A DNA stretch of 64,000 nt. It comes from Hericium rajendrae (taxonomy: Eukaryota; Basidiomycota; Agaricomycetes; Russulales; Hericiaceae). A program made the position numbers and the translations under genes. This document shows positions 23,731 through 36,425 of the stretch, piece after piece. Location of the stretch: the NCBI GenBank assembly GCA_033439255.1, contig CM065882.1:1116001-1180000 (forward strand). Reading direction: 5' to 3'. How positions within the stretch are numbered: position 1 is the first letter of the stretch; the number at the start of each line of letters is the position of its first letter. Below the pieces are notes generated by a model. That model had not been told where the DNA came from and ran no database searches. It saw only the letters and a list, made by a program, of their open reading frames with translations.

Positions 23731-25681
23731 TATGTAAGACCTTGAAAATAGGCAAATAGGAGGTTTTGTGATAATTCGAGTGTACCTCCTTAAGTACTGG
23801 AGATATCATCGGTCCCTTGATTGTGTCAGAAAGATCTCCATTATACCTTTTCAACAACACTAGGTACACTACAATTGGATGAGTCGATAAAAAGATATGG
23901 CCTCAACAAGTTTGCCCCTACCTCTAATACCAACCCTTCAGTAATCGCTACCGCGTTTTCTCAATACTTATCCGATCGTCTTGTATAATATGCCGTTGGA
24001 AAGGTGCAAATCAGACCTTTTCAACGGTATCTTTAGCGTGTAAATAGCGCCACTCATTGCTCCACTACAATGCAATCACTATGATCTCCTTCTCAAGGAT
24101 ATCTTTTGAAGTGATTTGCTCATATCTCAGTCATTTCTGGACCTATTGTTATGAAAACAAATGTTCTGAGGAGGTAAAATTTGCTCTCATTATATTACCA
24201 TATATCACACTCACTTACATCAATAAAAAGATACAGACTTTACTATGAAGTACATTTATTCACTATCTTGTAACAAGTTTGCACTTTTTCATACTGAGAA
24301 CTTCTGGTCCTAATATGACTAGCATTGATTTAAATATGCATATAGTCTAACAATGATTTAGTTAGATTTGAAAGACTGAACATCTCTAAGAAATATCCAA
24401 AATTATAAGAATGGCAATTGGCAGAATCAAACTTATAACCTCACTTTATATGAGAAATTAGTTAGAGTAAATGATTCCAAGAAATCATAATGAGATATAA
24501 ATGTTCTATATAATGATTGTGAACAGTGACAGTGAGATATATTGATTGTAAAATGAAAGAAAAGAATTCAAGGTTGAACTGGAATTGAACCTACAAACTC
24601 GTCAGATTGTTGACTTGTGATTATATAAGCCAACTGCCAAATGGGGATGGTCATCGTTTTGGTGTCGTTTTTGATAGGAAAAGCCGGTATAGAGTAAACG
24701 ATTCTAAGGAATCGTAATAAAACAAAGCATAAAAGAAAAAGTCATGCCAGAGCTGGAATTGAACCTGCAAACTCGTCAGATTGATGATCTTGCAATTACA
24801 TAAGCCAACTGCCAAATGGGGATGGTCATCGTTTTGGTGTCGTTTTCGATAGGAAAAGCCAGTATAGAGTAAACGATTCTAAGGAATCGTAATTGCGCTA
24901 TCGTGATAAGGATATAACCTAATCATAGGGTTAACTGCATAAATCTATCGAGTTTTGCATCTACATCTAGTTCCTCCTGCCAACCAGGCCTTTCATATCT
25001 GCTCAGCTTAACTCAGCTAGCCAATTCCTGACTGACACTATCGTGTACAGTATCATGCATGAACCATGTGTAGCAGACCCATTCTCTCTCAAAGGAAGAA
25101 ACGGAGTGATCGAGAGCTCTGCCAGACACTGCCACAACGCTTCGAGCATTATACTCAAACTCCAGACCTGCACTGGGCAAATGGAGTGTCGCACCAGCAT
25201 ACGATCCCATAGTACACAGGATATCGTACCATGATGCATGACTCTGCATATCTCTATGCACTGGAGTCCGTCGATTGTTGATGATCGCGATGCCATTGAA
25301 CACGGAGGGCCACTGATATAATGCTGACTTCAAGGGATCTGTTCTGCTCAGCAGAGACTTCACGGATGCCGTAGCATGATGTAGATTCCCGTGCACAACT
25401 GCCAGAATCACGCTGAATAGTGCAGATGATTTAGCAATGTCGTGGAGCCATGCTGCACTGTTCGAATTGCCATGCCATAGATTTATGACTGGGGATGTAC
25501 ACAATACATCGGTGGGACATTGGAAATGCATCTCAGTAAGTTGTCCATCCTGTGAAGATGGAATGCCATACATCCTCACATTGTGGGCTTGTTGGAACCA
25601 TGCCAGAGACAGGTTCAAAGTACCGGGGACAAAGCAGAGGCATGCAGCAGTGTGCTGGAACAAGTCTGCATCCTCCCTCTA

Positions 25682-26312
25682 TAGAGATCTGCAGGGGTAG
25701 GGGGACCCCTGGAGGGTAAGGGGTAGGGGTATCTGAGGGTAAGGGTAAGGGTTAGCCTTCAGAGACCCTTGTACCCTTGTACCCCTACTGAGGGGTTAAG
25801 GCACAATACCCCTCTGAATTTTCTGTTCTCTATGCTCACAACTAGCTTGCTACATGTAAAGCTCATGTTCACAAAATGTATTGCCTTCGGCTTTCAGTGC
25901 AAACAACTTGCATGCTACTCTGCCTTGGAGTATGGAGTCTCATAGGACTGATACGGAACAAAGATGTTCTTGCTGTCATGACTGCGATGCCAGAAATTAA
26001 GGGAGATCCTACAGATGAGGAACAGGAGTTTGAAGATGATTGGGATATGATTGCCCCAAAGACTGTAGATAGTACTTAGCTATTGTGCATGAGAGTCCAA
26101 GACCTCATTTGAATCCCTTTTTTCGACTGAGGATAGACAATGATATTAAACCCTTGTTAATACCCTTGGAGGGTAGAATACCCTTGTGTACCCTCCTACC
26201 CCTGTATAATACCCTTACCCCTGGTGACCCTGGGGTTGAAGGGTAGGGTATATGGGGGGTAAGGGTAAGGGTTAGGGTCCAAATACCCTGGGGTTACCCC
26301 TGCAGATCCCTA
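25682..26312. mobile_element. 631-bp TIR element with 8-bp TSD and telomere-like repeats
   Basis: The terminal inverted repeat TAGAGATCTGCAGGGGTAG (17 of 19) is flanked by TCCCTCTA on both sides (25674-25681 and 26313-26320). Both ends carry GGGTAAGGGTAAGGGTTAG-type runs. The centre holds an unassigned 67-codon frame (25876-26079) with an acidic C-terminus. The 8-bp TSD and CAGGGGTA core suggest hAT. It interrupts the dioxygenase gene. Confidence 0.8.
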
Positions 26313-26343
26313 TCCCTCTATATGCTATGCGGCGCAGCATCAG

Positions 26344-26634
26344 CATCAGGAAAAGGGGAAATGTCTGACTGTCTGACTGTCTGACAGTTGTCTGAAATGT
26401 CTAAACTTCTGACCCACATATGGATGGAATTACATATAGATTATTATTATATAGAGCTCAGATAGACTCAGACTTCAGTCTGACATCAGACAAAAATGTC
26501 TGAAAGGCACTTGACGATAGGGACCCGTCTAATTGGTCTGATTGTCTGATCATCTGGACCAGACAGAACCAGACAGAATCAGATCAGATTAGACAAAGTC
26601 AGACACCATTCAGACAAATGCTGGTTTACTGATG
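26344..26634. mobile_element. Probable small CATCAGG element in the dioxygenase gene
   Basis: It begins CATCAGGAAAAGG and ends TTTACTGATG, with a TCTGAC-rich interior like M2/M3. A matching TSD could not be defined, so the ends are provisional. Confidence 0.45.
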
Positions 26635-27019
26635 CAGGGTCGGCTGTGCTTTTCTTTCCCTGCCTTATATGCATGTTTAAATGCTCAGTAGCCTTCAAAA
26701 TGGTTTCCTGCATGGAGAATGAGAAATAGAAATGGATAATCACTGTGTATTGCATATCTCCTGCTCTGATGAAATAAGACCTGGTAAATACCACAGGAAT
26801 ATGTAGCCGTGCTTATCTACAGCGATAGAGGGTTTCTTATACGTTGGCTGGCCTTGCAATGGTGGGTATCGCTGCATCTGAAAAAAGTGTTTTTTGATTG
26901 ATAGCCATGGCTACATTACATTTCATTACAGAAGTGGTGCCTGTGTTACTGATAGATTGCTGGTGGGGTATAATAGCCGGTGTTCTGATATTGATTAATG
27001 CCCATTGTTACATGTGGTA

Positions 27020-27600
27020 CATCAGGAAGGTTGACAACTTTCTGATTGACCTGACAATTTTTAACCCTACTGACAGCTCCTGATTGACCTGATCCACCTG
27101 AAAGCAATCTTAACAGGCAAATATCTGATCAAACTTTTACATTTAAGTAAAGACATTTATTGTTAGATATATAAGTTTGTAATCTCTAACTAATAGATAT
27201 AACAAAATCTCTGATATCTGAAATTTTCTAAATCTGAGAGTGTCTGATCTGAGATTTTTTTCAAATCTGGAGGTCAAATATCTGAAAATTATCTGCAACT
27301 GTCTGAGAGCATCTGATGGTGTCTGACACTGTCTGATCCATCTGACTGATATTTGACCTCCAGATTTGAAATCAGACACTCTCAGATTTTCAAAAATTTC
27401 AGATATCAAAGATTTTGATATATCTATTAGTTAGAGATTAAAAACTTATATATCTGACAATAAATGTCTTTTCTTGAATGTAAAAGTCTGATCAGATATT
27501 TGCTTCTCAAGATTGCTTTCAGGTGGATCAGGTCAATCAGAAGCTGTCAGTAGGGTTAGAAATTGTCAGGTCAATCAGAAAGTTGTCAACCTTCCTGATG
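27020..27600 (-). mobile_element. M3: CATCAGGAAGG palindromic MITE, 581 bp
   Basis: Ends CATCAGGAAGGTTGACAAC in inverted orientation, TA on both sides (27018-27019 and 27601-27602). The interior is itself largely palindromic. Practically identical to M2 (40640-41220), in reverse orientation. The 88-codon frame inside it is a by-product of the palindrome. Confidence 0.9.
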
Positions 27601-30600
27601 TAGCCACATCTGAGAAAACTAAATTTTATATAGCTGCAGCATCAGGAACCTTCAAAACTTTCTGTTTGACCTGCGAGACATCTGACAGTGTCTGCATGAC
27701 CTGCAGCAGTTGCATCAGACACATCAGATACTCTCAGACAACATCAGCTACTCTCAGCTAGCTGCAGAATATTTGACCTCAAGATTCAAAAAAGTATCAA
27801 TGCAGAATGCTTGCAGACTGATTACGATTCCTTAGAATCGTTTACTCTATACCGCCTTTTCATAGTGAAAACGACACCAAAACGATGACTATGCCCATTA
27901 GGCAGTTGGCTTATATAATCACACATCTTCAATCTGACGAGTTTGCAGGTTCAACTCCAGCTCTGGTCAAACTTTGTTGATTTAATGTAACTTGATCAGT
28001 TCTCAACCAATTCACCTGTTCTCAAATGCATCTGGATCTGCTCATTTATTGCTTTCTGACAGTATTTTTTGCATCCTGATCTGTGCAGAACTCATAGAAT
28101 GCAATGAATTTCTACATTTTCCCTCTATGACACTTGAACTTGAGCTAACTCAGTCCATTCTTCACCGATTTACTCGTTCTCAAATGCGTCTAAATCTACT
28201 CACTTATAGCTTTGCTATCATACTTCATGCATCCAAATCGGCTAAGAACTCGCAGAATGCAAAGTGTTTCTTTTTTTCCTCTTTTAAAATGCTTGCACCC
28301 TAGCTAACTAGGTCAATTCCCAACCAATTTACTCGTTCTAAAGTGCATCAGAATCTACTTATTGATAGCTTTCTGACGGTACCTCATGCGTCAGGATCGG
28401 TGCAAAACTCGCAGAATGCAAATTGTTTCTGCATTTTCCCCCTAGAATGCTTGAACTCCAGCTAACTTAATCAGTACTCAGCCGATTCACTTGTTCTCAA
28501 ATGCATCCTAATATATCAGAAAGCTGGTCTCCAACACAATTTACTGCTCATAGAAAGATACAGCCACTAAAATGATACACAGCAAACAAATGTACATACT
28601 GTTTATTAATAAAATGAGCAAAACAATGCAATTTATCGGTAGCAATGGGTCCTGAGACTCGGTCATGTGATCCTACAAGACCTTGTGCGGCCGAACAAGG
28701 TCTTAGCGCCCACTTACATAAGCATAAGTCGCCTAGAGAGCCAATACACTGTATACAGTGATTGCTTTATAGCTCTGCAACGAAGCAATCAATCGACAAA
28801 CGGTAAATTGTGTTCAAATACCTTTGATTACACCTGTCCAACCCAATTTAGAATATGAAAATTGGATCACTCCAAGAAGAGATATTTCTCGATTTATGTG
28901 CCACATCAGCAAAACAGTATTGTCTCCTATCTCAACAACAAGTGGTGCTATAATGTTGTAAACTATACTGTTAGAAAGCTACTGTAAATCCAATTTCAAT
29001 AAGCCCTCATACATCATGATTGATGCAGTATTAGCAGAGCTATAAAGCAATTAGTCTGCCACATCATCACGGACATATAGTTCAATAGATCAGCATTTTG
29101 CCATGCTATCTTACTGTTTGTGACACTATTCTAAAGCTATTCTAAATTTGATTCCAACAAGCTTTCACTCATTCTGATTCATGTGGTATTGAGAGGGCCA
29201 TGGTGCAATCTCTATGCCACATCATCAGAAGAGATCCAGAAAGTTGGTGATGGCCCTACACCATCATTGGACACCTCAGCCGCAACTCACTGTAGATGGG
29301 AACTGGGCGTGTCCAAGCCTTGTAGTCAGTGTGCACTACTGGTAGTATCACACTGACTTCAAAGCTATCTGAAGAAAAGAAGAGAAAGCAGAGAGCGCAA
29401 CATCAACTACTGCTGACATAAGCTAAGCACAGCCACCAGACCTTGTGCGGCCGAACAAGGTCTGCTATTGATCACGTGATTGGCCATTAGCTTTGTTCAA
29501 CAATACAATGTTTGACATTGATCATATATTCAATCTTGAATCTTGTTTGATTAGACATACAACTAGACTACTACTATAATTGTAGATATTACAAGTATCT
29601 ATAGTATAAGTATATATAATAGTGTATATCATATATCGAGCTGAGTAGAATAAGATATGACAAGTGTGTACTATATAACACACAAGATTATATATAAAAT
29701 AAGGTGCTAAGATATATGACATAGCAGAAAATGTAGAGTTATCAGAGGTAGGAGCTGAACTACTCATGATTAGATTAGATTAAATAGTGTTTTTTTATAT
29801 GCTTAAAGTGATGTTTGCACAATTGATGCTCTCATGCATTTGTATGAGTTTTTTGTTACTCTGGACCTTCATGTTAGTCGACAGGCAATTTTATCAGAAA
29901 GTAGTTGCCATATTTGGTCACTAATTTCTGCCAGTATACAAAATATCATCTGAAAAAACCAAATTTTATATAGCTGCAGGTTACATTATAGGTGCTATCA
30001 CAGAGCTATGTAAGCTATATAGCTTGCTTATCTAGCTATATAGCATTATGAGAACCTTCATAGCTTTCATAGCTAGTAGTACAGGCTATGTAGTGTTATC
30101 ATAGCTTCCATAGCTAGTAGTATGATCTATATAACACTATCATACTGGGTAGGGTGAGCTATGAAAGCCTATGACTTCTATGAATACTATGTCTTGAAGT
30201 CAATCAGGTATTACAAGTTCAAGTCAAAATTGATTATATTTAATAATACTACTACTACAATTCAAAGTACTACAGATATGAATCATGCCGGGTGATGCCA
30301 AGGCAGGCATGCACCCAATGGTAGCATTTGCGTGTAACGCGGCATCCGTGTGTGAGGTACGGTGGGTCTGCGCGAGGTGCGCAAAGCTGGCGTTAGGCGT
30401 CAAGAGGCGGCGGAGAATACGCGAGGGGTGCACGACGCACGCAGTAGGCGGCGCACCCATGCGTGAGGCAGCCAGGGCAGGGAGGCACGGCACACGGCTT
30501 GCACTTGCAAGGTACGCGGGGACACTTGCGAGGTCCGACGTGTCCGTACACACGGCATGGGGTCCACACGCTCTCGCACACGCGCTGGCTGTGCCCGTTC

Positions 30601-31354
30601 GTGATAGGGCGGGCCTACGCTGTTCGGTGGACTTGTGCACGGCATGCATGATGCACAGAAGGCATACGTGGGGCGCGAAAGATGCACACGGGATGTGTGC
30701 AATGCACAGGCCCGTGCACGAGCCCAACGGGCCGCGAGGCCGTGCGCAGGGCATGGGAGGCAGCGCGAGGCACGCGAGGACGTGTGCGAGGAGTCAAGGT
30801 GTGGCGAGAGGCGGCACGACGGTGCAGGGCGATGTGAGGTGTGACGTGACAGGCCTGCGCGCTGGAAGCAGAGGTGCTGGGGACGTGCGCGAGGAACGTG
30901 CGCGGGGCGCGACAGGCATGGAAGGTGGCGGGCCCGGATACACTATGCGGCGAGACAGCGCACACGATGTGTGCGGGGATGCACGACGTGCAGGCCTGGT
31001 GTGGGAGGCATCAGGCATGTGGGGGGCAAGCGACGGTCTTCGGGCTGTCGCGAGCCCGTGCACGAGACATCGGCTGCCACGGGCCCGTGTGCAATGCGTC
31101 AGGCCTGCGTGCGAGGCGCACAGCTGTAAGCAGGAGGGCGGGCGAGCAGAGCCACGCGCGACGTGTGAGCGTACGTGCGCTGGCATGCCCGTCCGGAATT
31201 GTGGCCAACGGGGTGCACTCCGGTGGTCATGGTCGACGGAGGCAGCGCCACAGGCGCTGGTGACGTGGCGGCGAGGCGGCAAGGTCGAAAGGTGATGGGG
31301 TGATGGAGGAGAAACGACGGGGGGGTGAGGATGGGCGCAGGAGGACCAAGTCGT

Positions 31355-31386
31355 CGAGAGTATTGCTCGAATTCGAGTGATACTCT
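31355..31386 (-). other. CATC-family hairpin (B copy)
   Basis: GAGAGTATTGCTC and GAGTGATACTCTC around GAATTC; paired throughout with wobbles. On the minus strand it follows AGGTAAGT by ~45 nt. Confidence 0.7.
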
Positions 31387-31830
31387 CTGTTTTAGCAAAC
31401 ATACGAAATAGAAAGATTTTTTTACTTACCTATGTCCCTCGGCTTCCTATGCGTCCCTCTCCGGCATCCGATTCGATGATAAAAGGGAGGGAAGCAGGAG
31501 AGAAGAGGGAGGAGAAGAGAAGAGGAGTGGGAAGTGGTAGCAGAGAAGAGTCGAGACGAAGTTCAATGCACGTTTCGGTGCTTCAGCCACCGAACACGCG
31601 CAAGTTCGAATATCTCGAACTTATCAAATCGAATCAAATCGAATAGAATTTGAAAAAAAGAGAGACACTACAATGTACTTATAGAATACAATCCAGTCAG
31701 ACAGATATCTAGCTAAGGTACTACAAGCTACTTGACAGCGACATGAATTTAGTGAAGTCTACGACTTAGTCTCTGTCACGGCACTTGGCAGCGCCCGGCC
31801 CGACCACATTTTGGGCTCCGCTCGCCACGT

Positions 31831-31840
31831 CTACATAAGG
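31831..31840 (+). promoter_or_regulatory. TATA promoter of element B
   Basis: CCACGTCTACATAAGGCCC then GCGCAACGCGC, CT-rich leader, donor-like TGGTAAGTTC at ~31934. Confidence 0.6.
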
Positions 31841-33000
31841 CCCGCGCAACGCGCGACCTCTCTTTCTTCTCAACTACTACCATCTCTCATCTTCGCGACT
31901 TCTCTCTATTATCCTTCAACATCTTGTTATCTCTGGTAAGTTCTTTATATTGTTGTGTTCTTATTATCACTAATATGGATTATCTTATCAAGATATTTTC
32001 GCTTTTTTGTATGTTTACTTGTAAGTCTAATGTTTCTTAACTACAACTAATACTAATCTTATGTTTATTGTAGAACTATTTTTCGCTTTTTAAAGACTTT
32101 GTTGTCTTATATTTTGATTAACAAAGACTTAGGAAACTTGTAGAGTAGTATACAATTTGTGTAGTAGTACCTCTTTGAATAAATATAGTCTTATAATTTT
32201 CGATGTTTTGTCTGTCTTAAAACTAAGAGATTTTGTAAGATATAAGGCCTATAAAATGCTTGAAAATATTATCATAATTGTATAGGATATCTGATATATA
32301 TATCAAGAAGAGGAGATGTAGTGTAGGTAGTCAACATAGCTTTGATAGGTCTATAAGACAGAATAGCATATATATAGTCCATAGTTGACATAGCTGTCCT
32401 CTTATGCTATGATAGCTATGATAGCTATACCTTTGAGCTATGACAGCTATGGTAGCTATGATAGCTCTATATAGATGACCCTGCATCTATAGCTAGGCTA
32501 TATATAAAAGAACACTGCTATGGACCTATCAGAGCTATGTAGCTGACATAGCTCTATATAACAGTGGTAATTTTTTCAGATGATGATTTGAAAGTGAGAA
32601 TTCAATTTTAATAGTATTTAATGCATGTAAAATAGAAAAATACTGACTAGATTATACATTGAAGAGATATAAGCTCTATTAAAAAAACTAGTATGAGTTA
32701 TGTTATTTTTTGTAAAAGTCAGAAAAAAATCCAAATATAGAAATTAAATTCTGCCTTTGGTGCTAGCAGCAATGCATACAAATCAATAGAAGGTGCACAG
32801 GCTAACAGGAAATGTATGAGGTAGTAGAAGCATACATATGTTTGCTATGATGCCCATGGGTTGATACATGTGTAAGTAGATCAACAAAGGTATACATAGG
32901 TCAAAAAATGTGAGCCAAGAGTGCATATATGAGTTGGTGTAGTGTATATCATCTGAAAAACTGAAATTTCACATAGTCCAGTGTTGATCTATATGTCCTA

Positions 33001-36000
33001 TCATAGTACTAGCTTGAAGTAAACAGACGTAGCAGGAAGGTACAATATGCACTGTGCTTGAGATGCATCCAGCACAGTTGGTGGTTCACTGTGCGTATGC
33101 ATTGGCAATGGGGTCTGTGGTGCGGTGGTATGTCCTATCGTAGGTGGGGGCTCACTCTGGCAAGTTGCAGGCACATTCATCACATCAGGCAGAGTGTCAG
33201 CTGGCACATCGTGCAGGGCTTGCTCTGTGACAGTTGGTGACATGTGGTCTGGAGGCAGTTGGTCGGCCTCTGGGACAGTATGGTCTGTCGTGGGAGTATC
33301 TCTCAGTGCAGCATTGTCTCCGTCAATGGCAACCCACTCCTCTGGAGCACGACCATCAAAAAGTTCAATTAGCCAATCATCCGTGAGCATGTCAGTCATC
33401 GGCAGCAGTGCAATGTCATCTCAAATGACATTGCACTCAACAGTGATCGAGTGCTTGCAGGGCCAATATACTAATATTCCTTTGCTCTTGCTGCTGTAGC
33501 TAACGAACTTCCCTTTGTCAGCACATTCATCAAGCTTTAGTCAGTTCTCAATGCAGACCCAGATGGGGCATTCCCATTCATGCAGGTCCAACAGGTCTGA
33601 TTTCTTGCTGAATGCCCATTCATATCGGGTTTGGTTGCCAGTGATCTTTCCTCTGGTGCAGTTCCAAAGCCACATGGCATGTTGCATCACAGTGGCCCAG
33701 AGGAATTTAGGGAGTCCCACGGCCAATAGCATTGCAAGGATGCATGTGACACTCATGCAGAAAAAAAAAGTTCTGTGGCACCATTCTGTGAAGACGAGTC
33801 ATGCAATATCTTTTCATGATGTGTGCCTTGCTTCATGAGATGATCTTCGAATGCGAGGCTGGTGTACTTGCCACCTTGGTCAGAATAGAAAATCTGTATT
33901 ACAGAGACCCTCCAATGAACTTGGACAAATTTCTGGTAGTTCACATATTTGTCGAAAGCTTCGCTCTTGTGCTGGAGGAATGAGATGAGGACCTCATAGG
34001 TTGTATCGTCCAATAATGTCATAGCATACCAATGTCTGGCAAGGGATGCAATGTGAGCAGGGCCGAATAGATCAGATGATACAAGTTTGCCATAGATTGT
34101 CGATCGAGATCACGTGCATTCTTTTGGAAATGGCACATGCTGGATTTTTGCTTGGACACAAGCTCGGCAGAGTTCCATCTCCTGGATCAGATCATCGAGA
34201 TTAATGCCAGTGATCATGCCATGCTTGATTAGAGACTTTGCAGCATCAATTGACATATGGCCTAGCTGGTGATGAAGGTCAGCAGTGGACAGCATGGGAT
34301 TGGCACTATGGTCATCGATGGCCACAATGGAAACTAGCACATGTGCGAGTGCATCTGCAGGACTAGTAAATTTGTAGAGGTTGTTGTCACACAGGATGCA
34401 TGTGATGGTTTGCAAATCTGGCAATGTCCATCACAGAACATTGTCAAAAAGCCCAATGCATTAATGCAGCTGATTGAAATCAGGGTAAACACTATGCTCA
34501 GCATGTACAGTACTGTACCATTTTGATCGTAAGCTCATGTCACAGGTCACAGGGACCCTTGAGCTATGCCTAATCATCACTTTGTCACTAGTCACAAGGT
34601 CTGATGAGCCTCATTGATATCTGTGACCAAATTTTGATTATAATTAAATTAAAATCAAAATTTTCTCGGTGTAATGCAAGACCTTTGTGGAGGGCTAAAA
34701 TCATCTCATTACATGTTCAAGCTGTCTGAGCATTCACAACAAGATAATATGAGATGTCTCCAAGCATATGAGCCTCAACTCCTCAAAAACATAAGGGATG
34801 AGTGAGCCTATTTTATTTTGGTCATAGGTCACAGCCCGTTGTGAGCCTAAGAGACCAAATGAGCCTACTAAGTTCTCAGTCACAGCTCAACCCCCATGAG
34901 CCTATGATCGAAATGGTACAGTACATCCTTCAGGGTGATCCTGGTGATTGTGTCACCATTTGGGAAGGTAATAATTACATCACCGCAGCCTGTCATGAAG
35001 AAGACATGCTTGTCAGCAGTGATGATCAGTTTAGGTGCAATCTAATGGAAGTTCAAGAATTCTGATCAGAAAGAGGAGTAGTGGTGACTGGTGCTGATGT
35101 TGATGCATTGCATCAGCGCTGAGTCAGGAACCGTGGCAGCTAGTGCTGAGAAAGCAAAATGGGTCTCGAGGGTGGCAGCCACATTTGCTGTACCTTTCCC
35201 ATTGCTGTCCTTGTCTTTCCTGCTGCTCTTGCCCTTCCTATCAGATCCCTGCCCCTTTTTTCTGCCTCCTTTCTGCCAGCAATTAGTGGTGCTGTGAAAA
35301 TGGTGTCTGCAGTTCGAGCACTTGACATTGTTCTTCGTGCCAGAGCTACTGCTATTGCTGTTGCCACACATGCCTTGGCTAGTGCCACACTTCTTTGGAT
35401 TGGATCCCACAATGAGCACTGTATCAACCTTGTTGAGCTGGGCCTTGATCGCATGATGATCAAATTTCTCATCGACATGAGAAATGATGGTCATTGGCAG
35501 GATGGTCTTTCCAGTGATACAAGCAGCTAAGAGCATTGCTGAGAGGACAGGATTGTAGTCAGTGAGGAGCAAGGATAAAATTATGGCAGTGAAATTGGTG
35601 TCAATTAGTTTAGCCCCCATGCCTGCTAATTCTTCCTTCATGCAAAGCAACAAATTGAAATGCTCATGAATGTCACCGCTGGGTTGACAACGTGTCTCCT
35701 GGAGCCATCACCGGAGATTGATTTGGACCATTTTGGTCTTGCCCTTGTATTCATTACATGTATGGCAGACCATACTTTGTGTGCACGATCAAGATCTTGC
35801 ATGCATGAAAGGAGTGATTTGATGATTGTCAAGAAGATCTGTTGTTTGATGGTGTATTCCTGTTGGAGCCACTTGTTCCACTTTTCTTTGTAATCATCCA
35901 GTTGCTTGGTCATCGGATTGACATCCTTTTTGTCTTTATCGAGTGATGTCAATGGTTCCTTTGGTTCCTTGGCAGTGCCTCTCAGATGGTGCATCAAACC

Positions 36001-36130
36001 TTTTACTCTGATCATGATCACAATGCAGGTTTTGTACATCACCCAGTTCGAGCCATTGGCTGTGAGCTTCGGAACAGTGCAAAGGTTGAATGAGTTGTTG
36101 AGCAACATTAATTCAGGACCAGGGCCCATA
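33001..36130 (-). pseudogene. Captured Ty1/copia fragment in Z3 (gag to integrase, no RT)
   Basis: Same content as the plus-strand copy in Z4 (42202-45545). From 36129 down: gag, zinc knuckle CSNCRHHFHSTTNC (~35300), post-protease segment, GAG-pre-integrase HHCC and integrase core (34424-33760), integrase C-terminal LPKFLW motif (~33700) and an acidic linker (33399-33001). Frames are broken several times. Reverse transcriptase and RNase H are absent. It follows Z's minus orientation, so it travels with the element. Confidence 0.75.
34513..34921. mobile_element. TA-duplicating MITE in the copia fragment (Z3 copy)
   Basis: Ends CTGTACCATTT(C/T)GATC in inverted orientation, TA on both sides. 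Removal restores the coding text L-K-D-V-L-Y-T-L of the Z4 copy. The same insertion occurs in Z4, so it predates their split. Confidence 0.75.
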
Positions 36131-36425
36131 ACCTCTTAGAAGAACCAGGGTATGGGAGGTATCTAAAATGATACTGAGCAGTCAGGACTCAGTGATAGAA
36201 GAATTCACTGCATTGATTATGTACCTAGAATGATACCGAGCAGTCAGGACTGCCCATGGAGTAAGTACATTAATAATCAATGAAAGAAGCATAGATCACA
36301 TACCTCAGTGATAGAAGAATTCGCTGAGGTAAACATCCTGCAAACTTGTGCCTACATCAACAGCACGAGGGGCTGAAAGCAACTGTACAGTAGTGTACAT
36401 AATCGATCTGGGCTCCAGGCCTGAA
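36131..36425 (-). repeat. Probable copia 5' LTR remnant and leader (Z3 copy)
   Basis: Directly upstream of gag. It holds two imperfect copies of a segment with GAATTCTTCTATCACTGA and CAGTCCTGACTGCTCGGTA. The facing copy is 41920-42195. LTR identity is inferred only from position. Confidence 0.4.

Larger units (their letters stand above)
23057..24716 (+). mobile_element. Z5: short Z element, 1660 bp
   Basis: ACTTGGGGGAAGAGGGCC at 23057 and the terminal hairpin (GAATCGTA) at 24716. The flanks TAGTAA and ATAAAACAAAG join to a sequence close to the intact relatives at 22370 and 57272, with no TSD needed. The interior is unlike other Z elements, holding two inverted repeats (23280-23323 and 23645-23730). 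No coding sequence is recognised. Confidence 0.7.
22960..24891 (+). mobile_element. Z6: 3' remainder of a Z element, interrupted by Z5
   Basis: 158-bp-repeat-like text (22960-23056) and the tRNA-like end with hairpin (24735-24891) are separated by Z5. The 5' end is missing or masked by Z7. Confidence 0.6.
25013..26877 (-). pseudogene. TET/JBP-type 2OG-Fe(II) dioxygenase, disrupted
   Basis: The uninterrupted frame 25663-25013 (216 residues) carries the family core: an H-x-D iron ligand pair in VHRDMQSHASWYDIL (H136, D138), then GSYxxxxLxLPxxGLxxxYN and a distal histidine in GRALDHSV (H186). An N-terminal piece lies upstream (from a possible ATG at 26877; ...IFLWYLPGLISSEQ). Two TE insertions and an in-frame stop after removing them make it a pseudogene. 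Family members oxidise 5-methylcytosine and, in fungi, are often carried by transposons (established knowledge). It lies ~0.2 kb downstream of Plavaka gene 1 on the same strand once insertions are removed. Family assignment is by motif recall, not by search. Confidence 0.65.
29947..32582 (+). mobile_element. B: large CATC element, 2636 bp
   Basis: Ends CATCTGAAAAAACC and, inverted, CATCTGAAAAAATTACC, flanked by AT (29945-29946 and 32583-32584). Z4 holds the empty site (AAATCATATTTTG at 45956). A CpG-rich block (30285-31300) has a 336-codon low-complexity frame of doubtful meaning. Then come the hairpin, donor-like ACTTACCT (31428), TATA and TAGCTATGATAG repeats. Confidence 0.9.

Noticed and set aside
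25690-26300. Interstitial telomere
   Set aside because: The runs are the inner ends of a 631-bp element with TIRs and an 8-bp TSD.
26866-26880. Another CATC end (CATCTGAAAAAAGTG on the plus strand)
   Set aside because: On the minus strand it is TTTTTTCAG followed by ATG and conserved dioxygenase coding text, which fits a splice acceptor; no partner end or TSD.
34110-34424. Independent integrase gene
   Set aside because: Part of the copia fragment inside Z3, not a separate gene.
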